DNA of 64,000 bases from Noviherbaspirillum sp. UKPF54 (GTDB lineage: Bacteria; Pseudomonadota; Gammaproteobacteria; Burkholderiales; Burkholderiaceae_D), in contig NZ_CP040128.1 of NCBI RefSeq assembly GCF_007874125.1, positions 1,550,001 through 1,614,000 on the forward strand, given 5' to 3'. The notes beneath the pieces are model-generated. The model was not told the origin of the DNA, made no database searches, and saw only the letters and a program-made list of their open reading frames with translations. This document shows, piece after piece, positions 8,601 through 17,670 of the stretch. Positions within the stretch are counted from its first letter, which is position 1; every line of letters starts with the position of its first letter. Made by a program: the position numbers and the translations under genes.

Positions 8601-9971
8601 ATGGCAAAGCAAAAAACCAACTACACCTGCACCGAATGCGGCGGCGTCTCCAGTAAATGGGCCGGGCAGTGCCCCTCGTGCGGGCAGTGGAACACGCTCG
8701 TCGAAACCGTGGTGGAAGCCGCCGGCAACCGCTTTTCGGGCCAGTATCGCGGCCTCGCGCAAACCTCGCCCGTGCTCAGCCTGGCCGACATCGAAGCCAT
8801 CGACGTGCCGCGCTTCGGCACAGGGATCGAGGAATTTGACCGCGTGCTGGGCGGCGGTCTGGTGGCGGGCGGCGTGGTGCTGATCGGAGGTGATCCAGGC
8901 ATCGGCAAATCGACCCTGCTGCTGCAGGCGCTGGCCAACATGTCGCGCCTGAAGAAGGTGCTGTACGTCAGCGGCGAGGAATCCGGCGCCCAGATCGCGC
9001 TGCGCGCCCGGCGCCTTGCGATCGATGCGAAAGAATTGCAGCTGCAGGCCGAGATCCAGCTGGAAAAAATCCTCAATACGCTGGCCGAACACAAGCCGCA
9101 GGTAGCGGTGATCGACTCGATCCAGACCATTTATTCCGATGCGCTGACGTCGGCGCCCGGCTCGGTGGCGCAGGTGCGCGAATGCGCGGCGCAGCTCACG
9201 CGCGTCGCCAAGCAGTCGGGCATCACGATCATCATGGTCGGCCATGTCACCAAGGAAGGTGCCCTGGCCGGGCCGCGCGTGCTGGAGCACATCGTCGACA
9301 CCGTGCTGTATTTCGAAGGCGACACGCATTCCAGTTTCCGCCTGGTGCGGGCGTTCAAGAACCGCTTCGGCGCGGTCAACGAGCTGGGCGTGTTCGCCAT
9401 GACCGAGAAGGGGCTCAAGGGCGTCTCCAACCCTTCCGCACTGTTCCTGTCGCAGCATGACAGCCAGGTACCGGGCTCCTGCGTGATGGTGACTCAGGAA
9501 GGTACTCGGCCCTTGCTGGTCGAGATCCAGGCGCTGGTCGATACCTCGCACGTGCCGAATGCGCGCCGGCTGTCGGTCGGACTGGAGCAGAACCGGCTGG
9601 CCATGCTGCTGGCAGTGCTGCACCGCCACGCCGCCATCGCCGCATTCGACCAGGACGTCTTCATCAATGCCGTCGGCGGCGTGAAGATCACGGAGCCGGC
9701 CGCCGACCTGGCGGTGCTGCTGGCGATTCATTCGTCGATGCGCAACAAGCCCTTGCCGCGCGGGCTGGTAGTGTTCGGCGAGGTCGGACTGGCCGGTGAA
9801 ATCCGCCCCGCGCCGCGCGGGCAGGAGCGCTTGCGCGAAGCGGCGAAGCTGGGCTTTTCGCTGGCGCTGATCCCGAAAGCCAATGCGCCCAAGCAGCAGA
9901 TCGAAGGCTTGAACATCATCGGCGTCGAGCGCATCGACGAGGCGATGAACCGGATTCGCGACGCCGAGTAG
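8601..9971 (+). CDS. radA: DNA repair protein RadA/Sms
   Basis: A 456-residue RecA-like ATPase that promotes branch migration of recombination intermediates. It has an N-terminal C4 zinc finger (CTECGG ... CPSCGQW, residues 10-30), a Walker A motif GGDPGIGKSTLL near residue 95, the RadA-specific KNRFG motif near residue 253, and a C-terminal Lon-protease-like domain (VGGVKITEPAADLAVLLAI) that lacks proteolytic function in the family. It follows alr by 10 bp and is probably cotranscribed. It is convergent with hpnE, 5 bp apart, so transcription must stop inside or near the neighbouring coding region. Confidence 0.94.
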   Translation: MAKQKTNYTCTECGGVSSKWAGQCPSCGQWNTLVETVVEAAGNRFSGQYRGLAQTSPVLSLADIEAIDVPRFGTGIEEFDRVLGGGLVAGGVVLIGGDPGIGKSTLLLQALANMSRLKKVLYVSGEESGAQIALRARRLAIDAKELQLQAEIQLEKILNTLAEHKPQVAVIDSIQTIYSDALTSAPGSVAQVRECAAQLTRVAKQSGITIIMVGHVTKEGALAGPRVLEHIVDTVLYFEGDTHSSFRLVRAFKNRFGAVNELGVFAMTEKGLKGVSNPSALFLSQHDSQVPGSCVMVTQEGTRPLLVEIQALVDTSHVPNARRLSVGLEQNRLAMLLAVLHRHAAIAAFDQDVFINAVGGVKITEPAADLAVLLAIHSSMRNKPLPRGLVVFGEVGLAGEIRPAPRGQERLREAAKLGFSLALIPKANAPKQQIEGLNIIGVERIDEAMNRIRDAE

Positions 9972-9976
9972 GTCGC

Positions 9977-11317
9977 TCAGGACGTTTCAAAAAGCGTGCG
10001 CGCCGCCTGCACGCCGCTGCGCACGGCGGACTCCAGTGTGGCCGGATAGTCTCCTGCCGTGTAGTCGCCGGCAAGCGTAAGGCCGGGGATTCCGGTGCGA
10101 TTGGCAGGACGCGCAAGTCCCGGATGGCAGGAAAAGGTCGCGCGCTTTTCGGAAATGACCCTGGACCAGCGCGGCGCGGCGAGTTCCGGCCGCATGAAGG
10201 CGTTTGCCAGCTGCCCGGCCAACGCATCTGCCAGCGCTTCGTGACCGCCAGCGATCGCTTCGCCCGATGCACTGACAACCACCGCCAGTAAGCCCGCCTG
10301 CTTCGCGTCGAGCTGGCCGCGGTCGAATACGAACTGCCCCCACAGCCCGGACGCGCCATTGTCCAGCAATGCGAAGAAGGGGCGCGGCAGGCGCGTGTCC
10401 GCCGCATATTGCAGGAAGCAGGTCGTAATTGGCTCGTGCTCGAACGCGGGCAGGGGCAGCGTCTCGGAGAAGGCCGAGAGCAGGCGTGCGGCATGATGGG
10501 CCTGGGTTGCGACGACGATCGCGTCGAATTCCCCGATTTCTTCCTTCGATTCGCCGGCGCTTGCCGCAAGCTGCCAGCGCCGGCCGTTGCGAGCGATGCC
10601 GCCGACCGTCGTGCCACAGCGGACTTCTCCGCCGTGACGTGCAATATATGCGGCGGCATGCTGAGGCATCAGTTCGCTCAAGTCGACGCGCGGAACAAGC
10701 ATGTCGGACGCGGCACGGCCCGCGCCGAGACTGTCGCGCAGCACGTTCAGGAAAATTTGTGCTGAGGCCCGTTCCGGCGGCGTGTTCAGCGCCGCGATGC
10801 ACAGAGGACGCCACATCAGCCGGATCAGGCGGTCAGGCTGGTCGAAACGGTCCAGCAGTTCGGTCACGCTGCAATCGGTGTCGAGCCGCCAATCCATCCA
10901 GCGCGCGGACGTCGAAAAACGCGCTAGCGACAGCTTGTCTTCCCGCTCCAGCCCGGTTGCGCGCCAGAGGCCGGCGAGCACGTGCAGCGGCGCCGGCAGG
11001 CGCGGCGTGACGAACTGCATGCCGTCGCATTGCGCCGGATAACACATTTGCAGCGGCAGGCGCAGCAGCACCTTGGCGGCATCGATGCCCAGCGTGCGCA
11101 TCAGGCGCAGGGTTTCGGTATAGGCGCCGAGCAGGATGTGCTGGCCGTTATCCAGCCGCATTCCATTGATGTCGACGCCACGGGCGCGGCCTCCGAGCAT
11201 GCGCGCCGCTTCGAACAGCACGACTGCATGTCCAAGTCGCGCCAGCTCGACAGCGGCGGCGCAGCCTGACCAGCCGCCGCCGATGACGGCGACGCGGGCG
11301 CTGCTAGCCGCGGACAT
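9977..11317 (-). CDS. hpnE: Hydroxysqualene dehydroxylase
   Basis: A 446-residue FAD-dependent enzyme of the amine oxidase/phytoene desaturase superfamily. HpnE reduces hydroxysqualene to squalene, the last of three steps from farnesyl diphosphate. The dinucleotide-binding motif VAVIGGGWSGCAAAVELA starts near residue 8, with the acidic end of the second strand at LFEA, and a C-terminal FAD motif GLTLAGDYTAGDYPATLESA. The start overlaps the end of hpnD by 14 bp, so the two are translationally linked. A squalene-hopene cyclase gene, the usual consumer, is not in the window. Confidence 0.9.
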   Translation of the reverse strand: MSAASSARVAVIGGGWSGCAAAVELARLGHAVVLFEAARMLGGRARGVDINGMRLDNGQHILLGAYTETLRLMRTLGIDAAKVLLRLPLQMCYPAQCDGMQFVTPRLPAPLHVLAGLWRATGLEREDKLSLARFSTSARWMDWRLDTDCSVTELLDRFDQPDRLIRLMWRPLCIAALNTPPERASAQIFLNVLRDSLGAGRAASDMLVPRVDLSELMPQHAAAYIARHGGEVRCGTTVGGIARNGRRWQLAASAGESKEEIGEFDAIVVATQAHHAARLLSAFSETLPLPAFEHEPITTCFLQYAADTRLPRPFFALLDNGASGLWGQFVFDRGQLDAKQAGLLAVVVSASGEAIAGGHEALADALAGQLANAFMRPELAAPRWSRVISEKRATFSCHPGLARPANRTGIPGLTLAGDYTAGDYPATLESAVRSGVQAARTLFETS

Positions 11318-12137
11318 AGGTCTTCCACGCCAGCCACAACTTGCGGATCGGCGTGAGGGAAATCTTCTGGTTCAGCACGTGAAAACCGTCGCGCTCGATC
11401 TCGTCTAGCAGCGCACGATAAATCGAAGCCATGATCAGGCCGGGACGCTGCGCGCGGCGATCGGCGCGCGGCAGCAGTGCGAAGGCTTCGTCATAAGCGG
11501 CACGGGCGCGCTCGGCCTGGAAGCGCATCAGCTTTTCGAAATTGTCGCCATGCCGTCCTTTCAGGATGTCGGCGGCAGTGACGTTGAACTGCTGTAAGTC
11601 ATTCACCGGCAGGTAAATGCGCCCCTTGCGCGCATCCTCGCCGACATCCCGGATGATGTTTGTCAGCTGAAAGGCGAGGCCGAGCTTTTCCGCATACTGC
11701 AGGGTCTGCGGCTGCGTGACGCCAAAGATGTTGGCGGAAAGGATGCCCACCACGCCGGCGACGTGCCAGCAGTACCGCTTCAATCCCGCGAAATCCAAAT
11801 AGCGCGTCTGGTCGAGGTCCATTTCCATGCCATCGACAATCGCAAGCAGGTGCTTGCCGTCGAGAGAATAGGTTGTCAGGTGCGGCTGCAGCGCCTTTGT
11901 CACCGGATGGGTGGGAGCGCCGTCCAGCATGGCTTTGATCTCCTTGCGCCACCATTGCAGCTTGTTACGAGCAATCGTGACGTCGGAACATTCGTCCACC
12001 GTGTCGTCCACTTCGCGGCATAGCGCGTACAGGGCGGTAATGGCGCGCCTGCGCTCGACCGGAAGGAACAGGAAACTGTAATAAAAACTGGAACCGCTTT
12101 GTACGGCTTTTTGTTGGCAGTATTCGTCTGGCGACAT
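11304..12137 (-). CDS. hpnD: Presqualene diphosphate synthase
   Basis: A 277-residue squalene/phytoene synthase-family protein. HpnD condenses two farnesyl diphosphates to presqualene diphosphate. The two aspartate-rich metal-binding regions are present: CREVDDTVDE near residue 40 and NIIRDVGEDARKGRIYLP near residue 160. N-terminal SGSSFYYSFLFLP is characteristic of HpnD. It lies 99 bp downstream of hpnC on the same strand and overlaps hpnE by 14 bp. The order C-D-E is the standard hopanoid/squalene arrangement. Confidence 0.92.
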   Translation of the reverse strand: MSPDEYCQQKAVQSGSSFYYSFLFLPVERRRAITALYALCREVDDTVDECSDVTIARNKLQWWRKEIKAMLDGAPTHPVTKALQPHLTTYSLDGKHLLAIVDGMEMDLDQTRYLDFAGLKRYCWHVAGVVGILSANIFGVTQPQTLQYAEKLGLAFQLTNIIRDVGEDARKGRIYLPVNDLQQFNVTAADILKGRHGDNFEKLMRFQAERARAAYDEAFALLPRADRRAQRPGLIMASIYRALLDEIERDGFHVLNQKISLTPIRKLWLAWKTYVRG

Positions 12138-12236
12138 GGGGTGGCGGCGTGAAATCGGTGTAAAAGGCGCTATAGTAGCCCGGATGCCGCGTCAGTGGCA
12201 CAGGCTTTCGCCGGACGGTCCTCGGGATCGGGTTGG

Positions 12237-13046
12237 TTACATGCGGAAGGCACGCGCCAGCATGACGCTCCAGTCCCAGGCGCGCAGTCGTGGCCTGCGC
12301 CGGAATACATCAAAGTCCGCCGCTTCGATGCGGTCGAGAATGCGCAGTCCGCCTTGCACGACGAGGCGCAGTTCCCAGCCGATGCGCCCGCCGAGCCGCG
12401 ATGCGAGCGGAGCGCCGGACAGCATCATCGCGCGCGCGCGCCCGACCTCGTAGCGCATCAGCGCCCGCCAGGCGTCATCGACCGTGCCGGTGGCGATATG
12501 CCCGGCGCCGACGCCGAATCGCTCCAGGTCTTCCTCAGGAAGATAGATGCGCGACTTGGACCAGTCGATCGCGACATCCTGCCAGAAATTAATCAGCTGC
12601 AAGGCAGTGCATATGGCATCCGAATCCCTGAGATTTTGTTCGGTGGCGCTTTCATAGAGATGCAGCATCAGGGCTCCTACCGGATTGGCCGAGCGCCGGC
12701 AATAGTCGAGCAGCGACGAGAAGCTGGGGTAGCGCGTGGTCGATACATCTTGCCTGAAGGCCGATAGCAAGTCGCGCAACGGTTGCAGGGGCAGTCGATG
12801 CGCCTCGACAGCCTTTGCCAGGTTCCGGAACAACGGCTGCTCGATCAACTGCGCGTGCTCAATGGCGTCGAGCGCCTGCTCGTATGCCCGCAAGGCTTGC
12901 AGGCGCGTTTCCGGAGCAGCATCTTCTTCGTCCGCCAGATCGTCCGCGCTGCGGGCGAAGGCATAGATGGCCTCGACGGCCGGTCGCAGCCGCGCCGGCA
13001 ACAAGAGGGAGGCAACAGGAAAGTTTTCGTAGTGCTCGATTGACAT
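12237..13046 (-). CDS. hpnC: Squalene synthase HpnC (hydroxysqualene-forming)
   Basis: A 269-residue squalene/phytoene synthase-family protein. HpnC converts presqualene diphosphate to hydroxysqualene. N-terminal HYENFPVASLLLP is diagnostic, the first aspartate-rich motif is RSADDLADEED near residue 33, and the second is NFWQDVAIDWSKSRIYLP near residue 150. It is the first gene of the hpnCDE run and is divergent from the RND efflux operon. One palindrome (13058-13073) lies just 12-27 bp upstream of its ATG, so binding there could affect both directions. Confidence 0.92.
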   Translation of the reverse strand: MSIEHYENFPVASLLLPARLRPAVEAIYAFARSADDLADEEDAAPETRLQALRAYEQALDAIEHAQLIEQPLFRNLAKAVEAHRLPLQPLRDLLSAFRQDVSTTRYPSFSSLLDYCRRSANPVGALMLHLYESATEQNLRDSDAICTALQLINFWQDVAIDWSKSRIYLPEEDLERFGVGAGHIATGTVDDAWRALMRYEVGRARAMMLSGAPLASRLGGRIGWELRLVVQGGLRILDRIEAADFDVFRRRPRLRAWDWSVMLARAFRM

Positions 13047-13057
13047 CAGAATATTAA

Positions 13058-13073
13058 TGACTAAAAAGTCATA
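13058..13073. promoter_or_regulatory. Operator-like palindrome 1 between hpnC and the RND operon
   Basis: A perfect inverted repeat ATGACT-AAAA-AGTCAT. It shares the core ACT-N4-AGT with a second palindrome at 13101-13114. Such paired short palindromes are typical of TetR-family repressors of efflux pumps. It lies next to the hpnC start and upstream of the -10 of the RND operon. No TetR gene is adjacent. Confidence 0.5.
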
Positions 13074-13095
13074 TGCAAAACATGTTTGGCGTGCT

Positions 13096-13114
13096 TATAA
13101 TTACTAACCAGTAA
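13096..13114 (+). promoter_or_regulatory. Promoter -10 and operator-like palindrome 2 of the RND operon
   Basis: A consensus -10 hexamer TATAAT at 13096-13101 is followed directly by the palindrome TTACT-AACC-AGTAA (13101-13114). The palindrome would cover the transcription start, a repressor position. No good -35 is visible 16-18 bp upstream (ATATGC or TATGCA), which fits a weak or regulated promoter. Inferred from sequence pattern only. Confidence 0.5.
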
Positions 13115-13150
13115 GTCATTAACTGTAAGGTGCATTGAACATCATGCAGG

Positions 13151-13177
13151 CGCCGCCAGCCGGAGCGGCGTTTTTTT
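13151..13177 (+). terminator. Terminator-like hairpin in the RND operon leader
   Basis: Stem CGCCGC (13151-13156) pairs with GCGGCG (13165-13170) around an 8-nt loop, followed by seven T residues. It has the shape of an intrinsic terminator but no gene precedes it on this strand: it lies between the TATAAT at 13096 and the adaptor gene ATG at 13203. It may therefore attenuate expression of the efflux operon. Confidence 0.55.
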
Positions 13178-13202
13178 ATGCGGAAATAGTAAAGGAAAAA
13201 GC

Positions 13203-14402
13203 ATGGCCGCTCCTGAAAATCCATGTCCGTCGATAATGCCGCTGCAGTCTCTGCCGCGCCTTGCATTGCTGGCGCTGTCGAGCCTGGCCCTTTTGGCCGC
13301 TTGTTCCAAGCCGGTCGAAAAGGCGGAGGAAATCCGGCCGGTGCGTGCCATTCGGCTGGCAGCAGGCAATGTCGACGTTGCAGCCGAGTTTTCCGGCGAG
13401 GTACGCGCCCGCATCGAGTCGCGCCTGGGTTTTCGCGTCGGAGGCAAGATCATTGCGCGCAAGGTAGACGTCGGCGCCATTGTGAAGCGCGGGCAGGTGC
13501 TCATGCAACTCGATCCACAGGATATGCAACTGGCCCAGGCGCAAGCCAATGCCGGGCTGAAGGCGGCGGAGAGCAATCGCGATCTGGCCAGGGCGGAATT
13601 GAAGCGATACCAGGATTTGCGCGAAAAGAATTTTGTTAGCCAGGCCGTCCTGGACAGCAAGGAAACGGCCTTCAAGGCCGCGCAGGCCAGCTATGAACAG
13701 GCGCTGGCCGCCTTCCGCAACCAGTCGAACCAGGCGGGTTACACGACACTCGTTTCCGACGTCGACGGCGTCGTGACCGGGGTCGATGCCGAGGTGGGGC
13801 AGGTTGTCGCGCCGGGCACGCCCGTGGTGCGGGTTGCGCGAACCGGCGAAAAGGAAATCGTGATCGGAATCCCGGAAGACAAGGTGGACGTCTTGCGGCG
13901 GATGACGGATGTGCGCGTGCGTACCTGGGCCAGGCCGGATGAAATCATCCCGGGCAAACTGCGCGAGCTGTCGCCGGTCGCGGACCCGGCTACCCGAACC
14001 TACACGGCGAAAATCGCCATTCCGAACGCGCCCGATCACGTCAAGCTGGGCATGACCGCCTACGTTGCATTTTCCACGAAGTCGCAGGACGCGATGATCA
14101 CTTTGCCGCTGACGGCGTTATTCCAGGATAAGTCGGCCACTGCAGTGTGGGTGGTGGAGAACGGCGCGGTAAAAGCGGTGCCGGTGCAAGTCGCAGGAAG
14201 TTCCGGCAATGAAATCGTCGTGGCCGCCGGCATTTCTCCCGGTCAGACCATCGTCACGGCCGGCGTCAATCTCCTCAAGCCGGGCCAAAAGGTGAAGATC
14301 CTCGGCGGCGACGCTGCAGCGAAAGACGAGAAGGCGCTGGCATCCGGCCGCAATCCCGCGCCGCTCGCTCCCGCTGCCTTGAATGCCGGAGCCGGCCAAT
14401 GA
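13203..14402 (+). CDS. RND efflux periplasmic adaptor subunit, lipoprotein
   Basis: A 399-residue membrane fusion protein that links an inner-membrane RND pump to an outer-membrane channel. The N-terminus has a lipoprotein signal ending in LALLAAC near residue 35, so it is probably lipid-anchored. Halves of the lipoyl-like domain are GFRVGGKIIARKVDVG and DVDGVVTGVDAEVGQV, separated by a coiled-coil hairpin (about residues 105-165). The start with ribosome-binding site AAAGGA was chosen; a later in-frame ATG at 13236 has none. Its stop overlaps the permease ATG by 4 bp. The substrate is unknown. Confidence 0.9.
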   Translation: MAAPENPCPSIMPLQSLPRLALLALSSLALLAACSKPVEKAEEIRPVRAIRLAAGNVDVAAEFSGEVRARIESRLGFRVGGKIIARKVDVGAIVKRGQVLMQLDPQDMQLAQAQANAGLKAAESNRDLARAELKRYQDLREKNFVSQAVLDSKETAFKAAQASYEQALAAFRNQSNQAGYTTLVSDVDGVVTGVDAEVGQVVAPGTPVVRVARTGEKEIVIGIPEDKVDVLRRMTDVRVRTWARPDEIIPGKLRELSPVADPATRTYTAKIAIPNAPDHVKLGMTAYVAFSTKSQDAMITLPLTALFQDKSATAVWVVENGAVKAVPVQVAGSSGNEIVVAAGISPGQTIVTAGVNLLKPGQKVKILGGDAAAKDEKALASGRNPAPLAPAALNAGAGQ

Positions 14403-17400
14403 GGGGCGGCTTCAATCTTTCGCGCTGGGCGCTCGAGCATATCCCGCTGATCCGTTATCTGATCGTGGCGCTGCTGCTCGGCGGTGTCATCAGCTACGGC
14501 CGTCTCGGCCAGGATGAGGATCCGCCATTTACGTTCCGTGCCATGGTCGTGCGCGCGATCTGGCCGGGCGCCACCGCGCTGCAGATGGCGGACCAGGTGA
14601 CCGACAAGCTGGAAAAAAAGCTGCAGGAGACACCGTATATTGATCGGATCCGCAGCTATTCGAAACCAGGCGAAACCACGATCATCCTGCAGCTGCGCGA
14701 ATCGACTCCTCCGAAGGAAACTCCGGGTGCCTGGTATCAGGTTCGGAAGAAGATCGGCGATATCAGGAGCACATTGCCGCCGGGCGTGATCGGCCCCTTT
14801 TTCAATGACGAGTTCGGCGATACCTATGGCTCGATCTTTGCGCTCTCCGGCGATGGTTTCAGTTATGCGGAAGTCAAGGACTACGCCGATTTCGTGCGCC
14901 AGCAATTTCTGCGTGTCCCGTCGGTCTCGAAGGTCGAGCTGTTTGGCGTGCAGGACGAGAAGATCAATATCGAGTTCTCGCACAAGAAATTCGCGCAGCT
15001 CGGCATTCCTTTCGATTCCATCATCGCCCAGCTCAACGCCCAGAACGCGGTGGAATCCACAGGCGTCCTGGTGACCGCGACCGACAACCTACAGGTGCGC
15101 GTGACCGGCGCGATGAAGTCGGTTAAGGACTTGGAAGACATGGAGCTGCGTGCCAACGGGATCAGCTTCCGCCTCGGCGATTTCGCCAAGGTCAAGCGCG
15201 AATACAAGGACCCGCCGCAGGACAAGATGCGCTTCAACGGCAAGGAAGTGATCGGCCTGGGCATCTCGATGGAAAAGGGTGGCGACATCATCGTGCTCGG
15301 CCGTAACCTCGAAAAGACGGTCAATCAGATCAAGGGCAAGCTGCCGGTCGGTATCGAGCTCGAGCGCGTATCGAACCAGCCCAAGGCGGTCGCTTCCTCG
15401 GTCAACGAGTTTCTGCGCACCCTGGCAGAAGCGGTCCTGATCGTGCTTGCGGTGAGTTTCATCGCGCTCGGCTTGCACACCAGGCCATTCCGCGTCGATG
15501 CGCGCCCGGGGCTGGTTGTCGCATTGACGATTCCGCTGGTGCTGGCAGTGACCTTCCTGTTCATGCGGATTTTCGACATCGACCTGCACAAGATTTCACT
15601 TGGGGCGCTGATCATTGCACTTGGGCTGCTGGTCGACGACGCCATCATCGCGGTCGAAATGATGGTGCGAAAAATGGAAGAGGGCCTGTCGCGCTTCGAA
15701 GCCGCGACCTTTGCCTATACATCGACAGCGATGCCGATGCTGACCGGCACCCTTATTACGGCTGCCGGATTCCTGCCGATCGGCTTGGCTAAATCGGCGG
15801 CGGGCGAATATACGTTCTCGATGTTTTCCGTCAACGCGCTCGCGCTGCTCATTTCATGGGTGGCCGCCGTGCTGTTTACGCCGTATATCGGCTATGTGCT
15901 GCTGAAGGTGAAGCCGAAAGCCAATGCAGACGGCCAGCACGAGCTGTTCGACACGCCGTTTTATACGCGCTTTCGGGCGCTGGTGAACTGGTGCGTCGAA
16001 TGGCGCAAGACCACGATCCTGCTCACGCTGGCAGCATTTGCGCTTGGCGTGTTCGGTTTCCGCTTCATCGAGCAGCAGTTTTTCCCCGATTCCAGCCGGC
16101 CGGAGCTGATGGTGGAACTGTGGATGCCGGAAGGTACGGCGTTCAACGCCACCGAGGCGCAGGCGAAAAAATTCGAGGCATTCATCCGCAAGCAGGACGG
16201 GGTCGAGAGCGTCACCAGCTACGTCGGCACCGGCAGCCCACGTTTCTATCTGCCGCTCGATCAGATCTTCCCGCAGACTAACGTTACGCAGATCGTGGTT
16301 CTGCCAAAGGATTTGCAGGCACGTGAAGCGTTGCGCCTGAAAATCATCGACGCCTTCAAGAACGACTTTCCGGAAGTGCGCGGGCGTGTGAAGTTGTTGC
16401 CAAACGGGCCGCCGGTGCCATATCCGGTCCAGTTCCGCATCACCGGCACGGAAGTGGCCAAGGTGCGCGCCATCGCCGATCAGGTGAAGGAAATCATGCG
16501 CGCCAATCCGAACGCGATCGGCGTCAACGACAACTGGAACGAGGCGGTGAAGGTGTTGCGCCTTGATCTCGACCAGGACAAGTTGCGCGCGCTCGGCGTC
16601 AGTTCGCAGGTGTTGATGCGCACGGCAAACACCATCCTGACCGGCACCACCATCGGCCAGTTCCGCGAAGAGAACAAGCTGATCGATATCGTGGTCCGCC
16701 AACCCGTCGAGGAGCGTTCGACCATTTCCGCGCTCAACGAAGCCAATATCCAGACCGCGAGTGGCCGTGCGGTGCCGCTGGCGCAGGTGGCGCGCGCCCA
16801 TTTCGTCTGGGAGCCGGGCGTGGTGTGGCGCGAAGGGCGGGAATGGGCGATTACCGTGCAATCCGATGTGGTCGATGGCATTCAGGGGCCGACGGTGTCG
16901 AGCCAGATTAATCCGAAACTTGATCTGTTGCGCGCCGAACTGCCCGCCGGCTACGCGATCGAACTTGCCGGCGCCGCGGCCGACAGCGGCAAGGCGCAGC
17001 AATCGATTGCCGCCAATGTGCCCTTGGTGATCTTCATCATTTTCACGCTGTTGATGCTCCAGTTGCACAGCTTCTCGCGCGCGCTGCTGGTATTCCTGAC
17101 TGGGCCGCTCGGCGTGGCCGGCGCCGCGATGGCATTGTTGATCCTGCATCGTCCGTTCGGGTTTGTCGCGCAACTGGGCGTGATCGCGCTATTCGGCATG
17201 ATCATCCGAAATTCCGTGATCCTGATCGATCAGATCGAGCACGACATCCGTGAAGGCGTGGCGCCCTGGAATGCGATCGTGGAATCCGCTGTACGCCGTT
17301 TCCGCCCGATTATCCTGACGGCGGCGGCGGCCGTGCTGGCGATGATCCCTTTGTCGCGCTCCGTTTTCTGGGGGCCCATGGCGGTCGCCATCATGGGCGG

Positions 17401-17503
17401 CCTGATCATTGCGACCGCGTTGACGCTACTCTTTTTGCCGGCGCTGTATGCCGCATGGTTCCGAGTGAAGAAGCCGGAGCCGGAGATTGCGGTCATCCCG
17501 TAA
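14399..17503 (+). CDS. RND efflux transporter permease
   Basis: A 1034-residue inner-membrane proton-driven pump of the hydrophobe/amphiphile efflux family. It has an N-terminal membrane helix (YLIVALLLGGVISYGRLG), two large periplasmic loops, and two clusters of membrane helices. The proton-relay acidic pair is in LGLLVDDAIIAVEMM near residue 412. Translationally coupled to the adaptor. No outer-membrane TolC-type gene follows; the downstream region holds two hairpins and tRNA-Leu, so the pump must use a channel encoded elsewhere. Substrate class is not readable. Confidence 0.92.
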   Translation: MRGGFNLSRWALEHIPLIRYLIVALLLGGVISYGRLGQDEDPPFTFRAMVVRAIWPGATALQMADQVTDKLEKKLQETPYIDRIRSYSKPGETTIILQLRESTPPKETPGAWYQVRKKIGDIRSTLPPGVIGPFFNDEFGDTYGSIFALSGDGFSYAEVKDYADFVRQQFLRVPSVSKVELFGVQDEKINIEFSHKKFAQLGIPFDSIIAQLNAQNAVESTGVLVTATDNLQVRVTGAMKSVKDLEDMELRANGISFRLGDFAKVKREYKDPPQDKMRFNGKEVIGLGISMEKGGDIIVLGRNLEKTVNQIKGKLPVGIELERVSNQPKAVASSVNEFLRTLAEAVLIVLAVSFIALGLHTRPFRVDARPGLVVALTIPLVLAVTFLFMRIFDIDLHKISLGALIIALGLLVDDAIIAVEMMVRKMEEGLSRFEAATFAYTSTAMPMLTGTLITAAGFLPIGLAKSAAGEYTFSMFSVNALALLISWVAAVLFTPYIGYVLLKVKPKANADGQHELFDTPFYTRFRALVNWCVEWRKTTILLTLAAFALGVFGFRFIEQQFFPDSSRPELMVELWMPEGTAFNATEAQAKKFEAFIRKQDGVESVTSYVGTGSPRFYLPLDQIFPQTNVTQIVVLPKDLQAREALRLKIIDAFKNDFPEVRGRVKLLPNGPPVPYPVQFRITGTEVAKVRAIADQVKEIMRANPNAIGVNDNWNEAVKVLRLDLDQDKLRALGVSSQVLMRTANTILTGTTIGQFREENKLIDIVVRQPVEERSTISALNEANIQTASGRAVPLAQVARAHFVWEPGVVWREGREWAITVQSDVVDGIQGPTVSSQINPKLDLLRAELPAGYAIELAGAAADSGKAQQSIAANVPLVIFIIFTLLMLQLHSFSRALLVFLTGPLGVAGAAMALLILHRPFGFVAQLGVIALFGMIIRNSVILIDQIEHDIREGVAPWNAIVESAVRRFRPIILTAAAAVLAMIPLSRSVFWGPMAVAIMGGLIIATALTLLFLPALYAAWFRVKKPEPEIAVIP

Positions 17504-17544
17504 GCGCCGTCCGGAAGGGCTCGCCCGTAGCCAAAGCGAGGTGT

Positions 17545-17576
17545 CCGCCTGTCCCGCGAAAAATCGGGACAGGCGG
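17545..17576 (+). terminator. Strong hairpin after the RND permease gene
   Basis: A perfect 12-bp stem (17545-17556 with 17565-17576) with an 8-nt loop CGAAAAAT. It is followed by GCACAAAAAT rather than a T-run, so it may stabilise the 3' end or assist termination rather than act alone as an intrinsic terminator. Confidence 0.5.
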
Positions 17577-17629
17577 CACAAAAATCCAGTAAAATGCCGG
17601 GTTGAAGTTGAAGAGCTACTAACAAAGAC

Positions 17630-17670
17630 AGGGCGACCGGATATTCACTTCAGGGTCGCCCTTTGCTTTT
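17630..17670 (+). terminator. Second hairpin with T-rich tail upstream of tRNA-Leu
   Basis: AGGGCGACC (17630-17638) pairs with GGTCGCCCT (17654-17662) around a 15-nt loop and is followed by TTGCTTTT. This is a likely intrinsic terminator separating the efflux operon from the tRNA-Leu/tig unit. It could also be the end of a short transcript starting near 17600. Confidence 0.55.
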
